This document shows positions 51,603-59,089 of a stretch of DNA of 64,000 nt, in pieces. Origin of the DNA: Streptomyces gilvus. Lineage in GTDB: Bacteria > Actinomycetota > Actinomycetes > Streptomycetales > Streptomycetaceae. The stretch spans positions 62,001-126,000 of the forward strand of contig NZ_JAKWBE010000002.1 of the NCBI RefSeq assembly GCF_022513565.1, written 5' to 3'. The notes under the pieces are model-generated. The model worked only from the letters and a program-made list of their open reading frames with translations. It was not told the origin of the DNA and did no database searches. The translations under genes were made by a program, and so were the position numbers. Numbering within the stretch: position 1 is the stretch's first letter; every line of letters starts with the position of its first letter.

Positions 51603-52414
51603 AGGAGATCGTCGGCCGCGACGACCTTCTCCTCGTCACCCTCGACACACTCCGCCACGACGTGGCCGTCGAGCTGGCGGCCGAGGGCCGCATACCGAAC
51701 CTGGCCCGTCACCTTCCGGGCGGCGCCTGGGAGAAGCGCCACGCACCCGGCAGCTTCACCTACGCCTCCCACCAGGCGATCTTCGCGGGCTTCCTGCCGA
51801 CCCCGGCCGCACCGGGGCCGCATCCGCGGCTGTTCGCGGCGAGCTTCGCCGGCAGCGAGACCACCGCCGACGGCACCTTCGTCTACGACACCCCCGACCT
51901 GGTGTCCGGGCTGGCCAAGGCGGGCTATCACACCGTGTGCGTCGGGGGCGTCGGCTTCTTCAACAAGCGGGGCCCGCTCGGCTCGGTCCTGCCCGGACTC
52001 TTCGCCGAGTCCCACTGGGAGACCGGGTTCGGCGTGACCTCGCCCCAGTCCTTCGAGAACCAGGTCGCCCGAGCCGAAAGGATTGTTTCCCAACTCCCGT
52101 CGGAGCAGCGGCTGTTCCTCTTCGTGAACGTCTCCGCCCTGCACCAGCCGAACTGGTTCCATCTGCCCGGCGCGACCCGCGAGGCCGGGGACAGCCGCGC
52201 CACGCACGCCGCCGCGCTGGAGTACGTCGACCGGCACATCGGCCGTCTCTTCGCCGCCGCGAGTTCCCGGCGCCGCTGCTTCGCGATCGTCTGCTCCGAC
52301 CACGGCACCGCCTACGGCGACGACGGCTACACCGGCCACCGCCTCGGCCACGAGTCCGTGTGGACCGTGCCCTACGCCCACTTCTTCCTCGACCCCGCCG
52401 AGGCCGCCCGATGA
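51584..52414 (+). CDS. STM4013/SEN3800-family hydrolase (sulfatase fold)
   Basis: A 276-residue alkaline-phosphatase/sulfatase-superfamily hydrolase. The metal-binding opening is LLLVTLDTLRHDVAVELAAE (Asp of LDTLR), with GSFTYASHQAIFAGFLPTPA at the expected nucleophile position. The closing CFAIVCSDHGTAYGDDGYTG and GHRLGHESVWTVPYAHFF supply Asp-His and His ligands. No Cys/Ser-x-Pro-x-Arg sulfatase signature is present, so the bond cleaved (phosphoester or phosphonate) is unknown. The ATG overlaps STM4014 and the stop overlaps STM4012 (ATGA). Confidence 0.85.
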   Translation: MSEPDMKEIVGRDDLLLVTLDTLRHDVAVELAAEGRIPNLARHLPGGAWEKRHAPGSFTYASHQAIFAGFLPTPAAPGPHPRLFAASFAGSETTADGTFVYDTPDLVSGLAKAGYHTVCVGGVGFFNKRGPLGSVLPGLFAESHWETGFGVTSPQSFENQVARAERIVSQLPSEQRLFLFVNVSALHQPNWFHLPGATREAGDSRATHAAALEYVDRHIGRLFAAASSRRRCFAIVCSDHGTAYGDDGYTGHRLGHESVWTVPYAHFFLDPAEAAR

Positions 52415-53748
52415 CCACAGCGCAGCTCACCAGCCCCTACCAGCACTACGTGTACGCCTATCCGCACAAGACCGCCTACCGCCGGCTGCCCGACCGGCCC
52501 GCGCTACGGTCGCTGTGGACGGGCGAGGACAAAAGTGCTCTCTCCCTCTACCTGCACATACCGTTCTGCGAGGTGCGCTGCGGCTTCTGCAACCTGTTCA
52601 CGCGCATCGGCGCGCCCGACGGGTTGACCGGCGCCTACCTGGACGCCCTGGAGCGGCAGGCCGACGCGGTGCGCGGGGCACTCGGCGACACGGGCGAGGT
52701 CCGCTTCGCCACCGCGGCCTTCGGCGGCGGCACGCCCACCTTCCTGACCGCGGCCGAGCTGTCGCGCCTGTGCGACATCGCCGAGCGGCGCATGGGCGCC
52801 GACCTGCGGGCGATCCCGCTGTCCGTCGAGGCGTCGCCCGCCACGGCCACCGCCGACCGTCTCGCCGTGCTGGCGGAGCGCGGCACGACCCGGCTGAGCC
52901 TGGGTGTGCAGAGCTTCGTCGACGCCGAGGCGCGGGCCGCCGTACGCCCGCAGCGCCGCGCCGACGTCGAGGCGGCCCTGGGCCGGGTCCGGGAGGCCGG
53001 CATCCCGGTGCTCAACATCGACCTCATCTACGGCATCGACGGTCAGAGCGAGCGCAGTTGGCGGCACTCGCTGGACGCGGCCCTGGCCTGGTGTCCGGAG
53101 GAGCTGTACCTCTATCCGCTCTACGTCCGCCCCCTGACCGGTCTCGACCGCCATCGCGGCGGGCCGGGCACCGACCCGGCCTGGGACGAGCAGCGGCTGC
53201 GCCTGTACCGCGCGGGCCGTGACCATCTCCTGGCGCAGGGGTACGTCCAGCAGTCGATGCGGATGTTCCGCAGGGCGGACGCTCCAGCGCAGGGTGCCGA
53301 TGACTACGCCTGCCAGACGGACGGCATGATCGGCCTCGGGTGCGGGGCGCGCTCGTACACCCGGGGGCTGCACTACTCCTTCGACTACGCGGTGGGCATG
53401 CACGAGATCCGCGGCATCATCGACGACTACGTCCGCGCCGCCGACTTCGCCCACGCCGAGGTCGGCTACCGGATGGACGCCGGCGAGGCCCGTCGACGGC
53501 ATCTGCTGCAGTCCCTGTTGCAGGCGGAGGGCCTGGAGGTCGCCGACTACCGTGCCCGGTTCGGGAGTTCTCCCGGCGACGACTTCGCCGCCGAGATCGA
53601 GGGACTGGCCCAGCGTGGCTGGCTGGCCGAGTCCGGGTCCGCGCGCCTGCGTCTGAGCGCGGAGGGGCTCGCCCACTCCGACGCGATCGGGCCGCGGTTG
53701 TTCTCTCCGGCCGTGCGGGCCGCGATGGCCGCGTACGAGAGGAAGTGA
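52411..53748 (+). CDS. STM4012-family radical SAM protein (HemN-like)
   Basis: A 445-residue radical SAM enzyme. The [4Fe-4S] motif is Cys53-x3-Cys57-x2-Cys60 (SLYLHIPFCEVRCGFCNLFT). HemN/HemW-like features follow: TAAFGGGTPTFLTAAEL, TRLSLGVQSFVDAEARAAVR, VLNIDLIYGIDGQSERSWRH and a C-terminal winged-helix-like domain (LLQSLLQAEGLEVADYRARF). It is not HemN itself, since the second SAM-specific cysteine arrangement differs. It binds and cleaves SAM; the substrate is unknown. The ATG overlaps the STM4013 stop, and it is 11 bases upstream of STM4011. Confidence 0.88.
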   Translation: MTTAQLTSPYQHYVYAYPHKTAYRRLPDRPALRSLWTGEDKSALSLYLHIPFCEVRCGFCNLFTRIGAPDGLTGAYLDALERQADAVRGALGDTGEVRFATAAFGGGTPTFLTAAELSRLCDIAERRMGADLRAIPLSVEASPATATADRLAVLAERGTTRLSLGVQSFVDAEARAAVRPQRRADVEAALGRVREAGIPVLNIDLIYGIDGQSERSWRHSLDAALAWCPEELYLYPLYVRPLTGLDRHRGGPGTDPAWDEQRLRLYRAGRDHLLAQGYVQQSMRMFRRADAPAQGADDYACQTDGMIGLGCGARSYTRGLHYSFDYAVGMHEIRGIIDDYVRAADFAHAEVGYRMDAGEARRRHLLQSLLQAEGLEVADYRARFGSSPGDDFAAEIEGLAQRGWLAESGSARLRLSAEGLAHSDAIGPRLFSPAVRAAMAAYERK

Positions 53749-53759
53749 CCGGCCCTTCC

Positions 53760-54620
53760 ATGGACCTGACGATCCTTTACCGGGGGCCGCTCGCCTCCTG
53801 TGACTACGACTGTCCCTACTGCCCGTTCGCCAAGCGGCGCGATTCCACCGCGCAACTGCGCGCCGACCGGGCCGCCCTGGAGCGTTTCGCGGACTGGGCC
53901 GCCGCCCGGAGCGGTGATCGTCTGTCGCTGCTGTTCACTCCGTGGGGTGAGGGTCTGGTGCGCTCCTGGTACCGGCAGACCCTGGTGCGGCTGTCCCGTC
54001 TGCCGCACATCCGCCGGGTCGCCATCCAGACCAACCTCAGCTGCCGCACGGACTGGCTGGCGGAGGCCGATCCGGACACCCTGGCCCTGTGGTGCACCTA
54101 CCACCCGGGGCAGACGCCGTACGACCGCTTCCTCGCCAAGTGCCGTGAACTCACCGATTCCGGCGTCCGTTTCAGTGTCGGTGTGGTGGGGTTGCCCGAG
54201 CATCTGGAGGCCGCCCGCCGGCTGCGGGCCGACCTGCCCGGCCATGTCTATCTGTGGGTCAACGCGGCCGAGGGGCACACCTATCGGGACGCCGACGCCG
54301 ACCGGTGGACCGCGCTCGACCCGCTGTTCCCCTACAGCCGCCACCCGCACGCCAGCGCGGGCCTGCCCTGCCGTACCGGTGAGTCCGTGATCTCGGTCGA
54401 CGGCGACGGCACCGTGCGGCGCTGCCACTTCGTCCGTGCCGAACTGGGCAATCTCTACGACGGCTCCTACCGCGCCGCCCTGCGCCCCCGGCCGTGTCCA
54501 CTGGCCGTGTGCGACTGCCACATCGGCTATGTGCATCTGGAGACGCTGCCTCTGTACGACGTCTTCGCCGGCGGGGTTCTGGAGCGGATCCCGGCCGCGG
54601 TGCCGCTCCGGTCAGGGTGA
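53760..54620 (+). CDS. STM4011-family radical SAM protein with SPASM-like tail
   Basis: A 286-residue radical SAM enzyme. The SAM-cluster motif is Cys14-x3-Cys18-x2-Cys21 (YRGPLASCDYDCPYCPFAKR). The C-terminus holds extra cysteines: GLPCRTGESVISVDGDGTVR, RCHFVRAELGNLYD and RPRPCPLAVCDCHIGYVHLE. That pattern is SPASM/Twitch-like and predicts at least one auxiliary iron-sulfur cluster, typical of peptide- or protein-modifying enzymes. The ATG at 53760 is taken; a GTG at 53745 overlapping the STM4012 stop (GTGA) is equally possible. It is the last operon gene; its 3' end overlaps the convergent HEAT-like gene. Confidence 0.87.
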   Translation: MDLTILYRGPLASCDYDCPYCPFAKRRDSTAQLRADRAALERFADWAAARSGDRLSLLFTPWGEGLVRSWYRQTLVRLSRLPHIRRVAIQTNLSCRTDWLAEADPDTLALWCTYHPGQTPYDRFLAKCRELTDSGVRFSVGVVGLPEHLEAARRLRADLPGHVYLWVNAAEGHTYRDADADRWTALDPLFPYSRHPHASAGLPCRTGESVISVDGDGTVRRCHFVRAELGNLYDGSYRAALRPRPCPLAVCDCHIGYVHLETLPLYDVFAGGVLERIPAAVPLRSG

Positions 54621-55157
54621 GCGTGTGCTCGACCACACGGCGGGGCTCCCGCCCTCCGGGGCAGCCAGTGCGGTGGCCAGTTCCTCGGTGGCGTCGACCA
54701 GTTCGGCGTCCGGTTCGCTCAGCAGTCGCGGGATGGCGTCGCTGTGGGCGCGGACGGCGCGGCGGGCGGCGTGCTCCCAGGCGATGTGGTCGCCGTGGCG
54801 GTGGCGCAGTTTGGGGTAGGCGGCGGCCGTGGTCTCCCACTGGCGGGCGCCGGCGATGTTGCGGAGCAGGTGCAGGATCTGGGCGCGGCAGGTGACCTGG
54901 GGACGCTGGGCGAGGTCCCACAGGAACGGGACGGTGACGGCGGTGGCCTGGTCGACGACGAAGCCGTGGCGGCAGATGCGGTTGCGCAGGCCCGCCAGCG
55001 CGGTGTGGGCGGCGCCGGCGTCGCCCGAGGCGAGGGCGGCGAGCAGGTAGGGGATGGCGGCGGCGGATCCGGTGGTGTCCTTGATCTCGCGCCAGGGCAC
55101 TCGTGTGACGTCGCCGAGGGTGGTGGGCGGCCGGTCGCCGCTGATGGGGGCGTTCAT
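54612..55157 (-). CDS. HEAT-repeat-like hypothetical protein
   Basis: A 181-residue, mostly helical protein: AAAIPYLLAALASGDAGAAH, TALAGLRNRICRHGFVVDQA, TAVTVPFLWDLAQRPQVTCR and AQILHLLRNIAGARQ. Helix pairs of this type resemble HEAT/Armadillo repeats used for protein binding; I do not know a function. The ATG overlaps the upstream HATPase stop (ATGA), so the two proteins are made together and probably act together, for example as sigma-factor control plus adaptor. Confidence 0.7.
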   Translation of the reverse strand: MNAPISGDRPPTTLGDVTRVPWREIKDTTGSAAAIPYLLAALASGDAGAAHTALAGLRNRICRHGFVVDQATAVTVPFLWDLAQRPQVTCRAQILHLLRNIAGARQWETTAAAYPKLRHRHGDHIAWEHAARRAVRAHSDAIPRLLSEPDAELVDATEELATALAAPEGGSPAVWSSTRSP

Positions 55158-55684
55158 CGCTGCGGGCTGTCGCCGTGTCCCCCGTCCGGGATGCGGCGCC
55201 GGGTGGGCAGCATGGCCCAGACGGTCTTGCCCGCGAGGGCGCGGCGGGTCCAGCCCCAGTGTTCGGCCAGGGCGTCGACGATGCGCAGGCCGCGGCCGTT
55301 CTCGTCCAGGTCGTCGGAGGCCGGCCGGCACGTCGGTACGGCGGTGTCGGGGTCGCTGACGGCACAGACGAGGTGAGTGGTGCGCAGGGTCAGCCTGAGC
55401 CACACCTCGTGCTCGGTGGCCGGGTCGGGCCGGGCGTGGGTGAGGGCGTTGGCGACGAGTTCGGAGACGATGCTCAGCGCGTCGTCGCGGCAGTGGTCCA
55501 ACCGCCAGTGTCCGAGCGTGTGTTCGGTGAAGGCGCGGGCCTGGGCGCTTTCCCTGCCGGTGCCGGACAGGCACAGGGTGGCGGTCCGGGGGGCGCGGCG
55601 CGCGGGTGCGGCGAGGAGCGGGGCGAGGTCCTCCGAGCGCGCGGGTGGGTCGAACAGGGCTGCTGGGTGCGCGGGCGACGACAC
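55154..55684 (-). CDS. ATP-binding anti-sigma-type kinase (HATPase_c_2)
   Basis: A 176-residue GHKL ATPase with an N-terminal Ala/Pro-rich extension. The N box is DDALSIVSELVANALTHARP; the later nucleotide-binding region has CAVSDPDTAVPTCRPASDDL and the lid ENGRGLRIVDALAEHWGWTR. It is close to many Streptomyces RsbW-like proteins. The GTG at 55684 has a consensus AGGAGG site. It lies divergent from the DUF397/XRE pair, a frequent Streptomyces arrangement of interacting regulators. Confidence 0.85.
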   Translation of the reverse strand: MSSPAHPAALFDPPARSEDLAPLLAAPARRAPRTATLCLSGTGRESAQARAFTEHTLGHWRLDHCRDDALSIVSELVANALTHARPDPATEHEVWLRLTLRTTHLVCAVSDPDTAVPTCRPASDDLDENGRGLRIVDALAEHWGWTRRALAGKTVWAMLPTRRRIPDGGHGDSPQR

Positions 55685-55882
55685 AGCACCTCCTGAGAGG
55701 ACGACAGGACGGGCGCCAGCGGGGGCGGTTGACGCCCTGGTTATTATCCACGCTGAGAGCAGGTTCGTGCAATTTCACGGAAAATTGCATGCGCTGAACG
55801 ATGCAGCCGACGCCACGGGCGGCCCTCCACCGGTTGCGGTGGCAGGCCGCTGATGTGGCGCAACACGAGCAAGGAGAGTGCC

Positions 55883-56113
55883 GTGCCGTCAGTTCGTAAC
55901 GGGGTGCGGGCCAGCGCGCTGGGCGTGGACTGGGTCAAGAGCCGTCACAGCAACGCCGAGGGCAACTGCGTGGAAGTCGCCGCCCTGCCCGAAGGAGGCG
56001 TCGCCGTGCGCAACTCCCGCGACCCGCACGGGCCCGCGCTGGTCTACACACCGGCCGAGGTGGCCGCCTTCATCGCCGGCGCGAAGGACGGGGAGTTCGA
56101 CCACCTCGTATGA
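55883..56113 (+). CDS. DUF397-domain protein
   Basis: A 76-residue protein of the DUF397 family: VDWVKSRHSNAEGNCVEVAA, LPEGGVAVRNSRDPHGPALV and YTPAEVAAFIAGAKDGEFDH. In characterised pairs such as WhiJ-type systems, DUF397 proteins antagonise the adjacent XRE regulator. The GTG at 55883 has AAGGAGA with 6-base spacing, better supported than a longer in-frame start at 55853. It is 100 bases upstream of the XRE gene on the same strand. Confidence 0.88.
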   Translation: MPSVRNGVRASALGVDWVKSRHSNAEGNCVEVAALPEGGVAVRNSRDPHGPALVYTPAEVAAFIAGAKDGEFDHLV

Positions 56114-56212
56114 CCCGGCTCTCTCCCGGACGCCACTTCCCGCGGCACGGGCGCCGAGAGGCAGAACAGTGCGATAATGCGCCCTGTTGTCGTCTGCGTA
56201 CCGGGAGTCAGG

Positions 56213-57133
56213 ATGTCGTCCGAGTCACCTCGCGTCTCCCGCCTCGAACCGTATCTGGATCGCACCGAACCGGCCCCGACCCTGCTGAAGATGCTGGTCG
56301 GGGTGCAGTTGGCGGGTTTCCGCGAGGATGTCGGCCTCTCGCAGGAGCAGGCCGCTCGCGCCGTGGGGTTCAGCCCGGCGAAGCTGTCGCGCATCGAGGC
56401 GGGCAAGGGACGTCGGCCGCCCACCGAGGATGATGTCCGGGCGCTGCTGCAGCTGTACAAGACGGACGACCACGAGACGTCGGTCCTGTTGCAGCTGCTG
56501 CGGCGCGCCGGGGAACCGGGATGGTGGCAGCGCTTCGACAAGCGGCTGATGCCCGAGTGGTTCGACCGGCTCGTCGGGCTGCAGGAGGCGGCCGAGGCGA
56601 TCCGTACCTTCGAGATCCAGTACGTTCCCGGACTGCTGCAGACCCCGGCCTACACCCGTGCCGTGGTGGAGCGCGGCCTGCCCTCGGCGCCGGCCCGCGA
56701 GGTGGAGCGGCGGGTGGAACTGCGCACGCGGCGACGGGAGTTGCTTCAGCGGTCGGACCCGCCGCAGCTGTGGGCGGTGGTCGACGAGTCGGTGCTGTGG
56801 CGTGTGCTGGGCAGCCGCGAGGTGATGCGGGATCAGCTCGAGTACCTGGTCGAGATGGCGCAGCTCCCCCACGTGACCGTGCAGATCGTCCCCCTGGACG
56901 TCACGAACGCCTCGGCACCGGCCATCCCCGTCACCTATCTGCGCTTCGGCGGCCTCGAACTGCCGGACGTGGTCTACCTCGAGCACATCAGGAGCGCGAC
57001 GTTCCTGGAGGACCGCGACGAGACGGAGGAGTACCGGGTGACCCTGGACCGGCTGGCGGACGAGGCCCTCAACCCCCGCGAGTCCCTGACCCTCCTGCGC
57101 GAGACGGCCGCGGGGCGGTACGGGGCCCGGTGA
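56213..57133 (+). CDS. XRE-family regulator (Scr1/DUF5753 type)
   Basis: A 306-residue regulator with an N-terminal XRE helix-turn-helix (LAGFREDVGLSQEQAARAVG, FSPAKLSRIEAGKGRRPPTE). A DUF5753 effector-like domain follows (WFDRLVGLQEAAEAIRTFEI, QYVPGLLQTPAYTRAVVERG, LWAVVDESVLWRVLGSREVM). This is the standard partner of DUF397 proteins in Streptomyces. The start is the ATG at 56213, with GGGAG upstream. A GATAAT hexamer at 56172-56177 may provide its own promoter. Its end is convergent with the DUF574 methyltransferase gene. Confidence 0.9.
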   Translation: MSSESPRVSRLEPYLDRTEPAPTLLKMLVGVQLAGFREDVGLSQEQAARAVGFSPAKLSRIEAGKGRRPPTEDDVRALLQLYKTDDHETSVLLQLLRRAGEPGWWQRFDKRLMPEWFDRLVGLQEAAEAIRTFEIQYVPGLLQTPAYTRAVVERGLPSAPAREVERRVELRTRRRELLQRSDPPQLWAVVDESVLWRVLGSREVMRDQLEYLVEMAQLPHVTVQIVPLDVTNASAPAIPVTYLRFGGLELPDVVYLEHIRSATFLEDRDETEEYRVTLDRLADEALNPRESLTLLRETAAGRYGAR

Positions 57134-57152
57134 CCCGGGCCGCCGCTGCCGG

Positions 57153-57971
57153 CTAACGGAGGCGGCCCACCCCGCCGAACTCGATCCACTCCTGGGTGAG
57201 CTGACGCGGCGCCACCTCGTTGTCCGGCCGCCAGGTGGACACCTCCACCAGGCCGGGCTCCAGGACGTCCATCCCCTCGAACCACTCGGCGACGTCCTTC
57301 TCCTGCCGCACCCGCCCCCAGTGGCCCTGGGTCGCCTGGTCCATGAAGTTCGTGACGAACTCCCGCACTTCCGCGTCCTCGCTCACCAGTTGGCACATCA
57401 CCAGGTAGCTGCCGGGCACGAGCCGTTCGGCCACGCGGCGCACCACCGCGACCGGCCCGTCGGTGTCGCTGTCGGGGATGCAGTGGAAGACCGAGTTGAA
57501 CAGCACGGCCACCGGCTGCGAGAAGTCGATCAGCCGCTCGGTGTCGGGGTGGGAGAAGATCGTGTCGGTCTCGCGCAGGTCCGCCTGGATGACGGCGGTG
57601 CGGTCGTTCTGGTCGAGCAGGGCGCGGCCGTGCACCAGGACCATCGGGTCGTTGTCGACGTAGACCACCCGCGCCTGCGGGTCGACCCGCTGTGCGACCT
57701 GGTGCACGTTGTCCTGCGTGGGCAGGCCGGAGCCGTGGTCGAGGAACTGGCGCACGCCGTACTCCTGCGCCAGCGTCCGCACCACCCGCTGCAGAAAGCG
57801 CCGGTTGTTCTGCGCCAGCGCGCGCGTGCTCGGAACCACCTTGTCGAGTTCCTCGCAGGCGGCCCGGTCGACGGCGTAGTTGTCCTTGCCGCCCAGATAG
57901 TGGTCGTACATGCGCGCGGCCGTGGGCACCGTCGCATCGATCTTCGTGGACAACTGCTTCCCGGACTCCAT
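57153..57971 (-). CDS. DUF574-family SAM-dependent methyltransferase (paralogue)
   Basis: A 272-residue methyltransferase related to the one at 18963-19778: ARMYDHYLGGKDNYAVDRAA, FLDHGSGLPTQDNVHQVAQR (SAM loop with His for the usual Leu), VVYVDNDPMVLVHGRALLDQ and NSVFHCIPDSDTDG. The ATG at 57971 follows GGGGGAGA and is preferred to longer in-frame starts. Proximity to XRE/DUF397/HATPase genes is typical of this family. Substrate unknown. Confidence 0.86.
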   Translation of the reverse strand: MESGKQLSTKIDATVPTAARMYDHYLGGKDNYAVDRAACEELDKVVPSTRALAQNNRRFLQRVVRTLAQEYGVRQFLDHGSGLPTQDNVHQVAQRVDPQARVVYVDNDPMVLVHGRALLDQNDRTAVIQADLRETDTIFSHPDTERLIDFSQPVAVLFNSVFHCIPDSDTDGPVAVVRRVAERLVPGSYLVMCQLVSEDAEVREFVTNFMDQATQGHWGRVRQEKDVAEWFEGMDVLEPGLVEVSTWRPDNEVAPRQLTQEWIEFGGVGRLR

Positions 57972-58124
57972 CGTCTCCCCCACTCCCGCACCGGACCCGG
58001 CGCACCCGAGCGCCAGGCGATACATCCTAGGGACAACGCACTTGACCCAACCACCCACTTGATCGAACCGCCCGCAACCGGTGCCGTGCCCGGCCGTCGG
58101 AACGCACCGTTGGAGTGACGGTCC

Positions 58125-58515
58125 ATGTCACACGACCCGTACTCGTTCATGGAGGGCCCACCCGGTGAAGGAGCTCAGGTGACCCTGCGCGAGGACGATC
58201 CCCGGTCGGTGGGGGGATACCGGATCGAGGCGCGCATCGGGACGCCGGCGACCGCGACCTGCGTGTCTTCAGCGAACCGTCCCTGCACGACGGCCGGTTG
58301 TACGTCACCCTGCCGGACACCAGCGTCCTCGCCCTCGATCCGCGCACCGGCAAGGAGATCGGACGCACCGGACGCTCCTTCGGCACCACGGGACAGTCCT
58401 TCGAGCAACTGTCGCCGAGCGCCGTACCGCCCCCGCTGGTCGGCAAGGTGCTGTACGGCGTCAGCGGGCCGGGCGTCTTCTCGGTGGGCGACGTCCCCCA
58501 CCCCGCCGAGCCGTG
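58125..58515 (+). pseudogene. Ser/Thr kinase with beta-propeller, internally deleted remnant
   Basis: The first frame (ATG 58125, SVGGYRIEARIG at about 58205-58240) is the start of an actinobacterial Ser/Thr kinase, broken off just at the ATP loop. The sequence then continues in another frame with DLRVFSEPSLHDGRLYVTLP and DTSVLALDPRTGKEIGRTGR, a PQQ-like beta-propeller blade as found at the C-terminal end of such kinases. The kinase domain and most blades are missing, and the end runs into the PAP2 gene stop. It is a second decayed kinase in the window (see 45464-45547). Confidence 0.7.
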
Positions 58516-58516
58516 G

Positions 58517-59089
58517 CTAGATGTGGCGGGCGGCGGCCAGGACCGTGGCTGCCGCTCCGGTGCCCAGGACCGCGCCGGCGATGACGTCGCCCGGGTAGTG
58601 CACCCCGGTGTGGACGCGCGAGTAGCCCACGGCGACGGCCAGCAGGCCCAGGGGCACCGTCGCGACGGGCAGCGCGGGGCCGACCGCGGCGGCGAAGGCG
58701 ACGGCCGAGGCGGTGTGCCCGGAGGGGAACGACGCGGACGCGGGCATCGGCACGTGCCGCCCCGGGAACGGCGAGTCCACGGCGCGGTGGGGACGTGGCC
58801 GTCGTACGAGCCGCTTGCCGAGCAGGTTGGCGGTGGCCGAGGCGACGCCGATCGCCGCGACTCCGAGGGCGGCGGCGCGCCGGGACCGGCCGGGGCACAG
58901 CGCGAGTGTCCCGGCGACGGCGAAGGAGATCTTGGAGTGGTCGGCCGCCGCGGACAGCCGGCGCAGCGCGGAATCCAGCGCGGGTGTGCTGGTGACCGTC
59001 ACGGCCTCGTACAGCGCCTGGTCGAGGGCGGCGAGATCACGCAGCAGGCCTCGCGGTACACGTTGTTCCCGCGGGGTGCGGTCAGCCAT
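58517..59089 (-). CDS. PAP2-superfamily phosphatase
   Basis: A 190-residue integral-membrane acid phosphatase with the three PAP2 motifs: KRLVRRPRPHRAV (KxxxxxxRP), SFPSGHTASA (PSGH) and SRVHTGVHYPGDVIAG (SRxxxxxHxxxD). It should act on phosphatidic acid, undecaprenyl pyrophosphate or similar lipids. Several membrane helices surround the motifs. The ATG overlaps the stop of the upstream diacylglycerol-kinase-like gene by eight bases, so kinase and phosphatase are co-translated. Confidence 0.92.
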   Translation of the reverse strand: MADRTPREQRVPRGLLRDLAALDQALYEAVTVTSTPALDSALRRLSAAADHSKISFAVAGTLALCPGRSRRAAALGVAAIGVASATANLLGKRLVRRPRPHRAVDSPFPGRHVPMPASASFPSGHTASAVAFAAAVGPALPVATVPLGLLAVAVGYSRVHTGVHYPGDVIAGAVLGTGAAATVLAAARHI

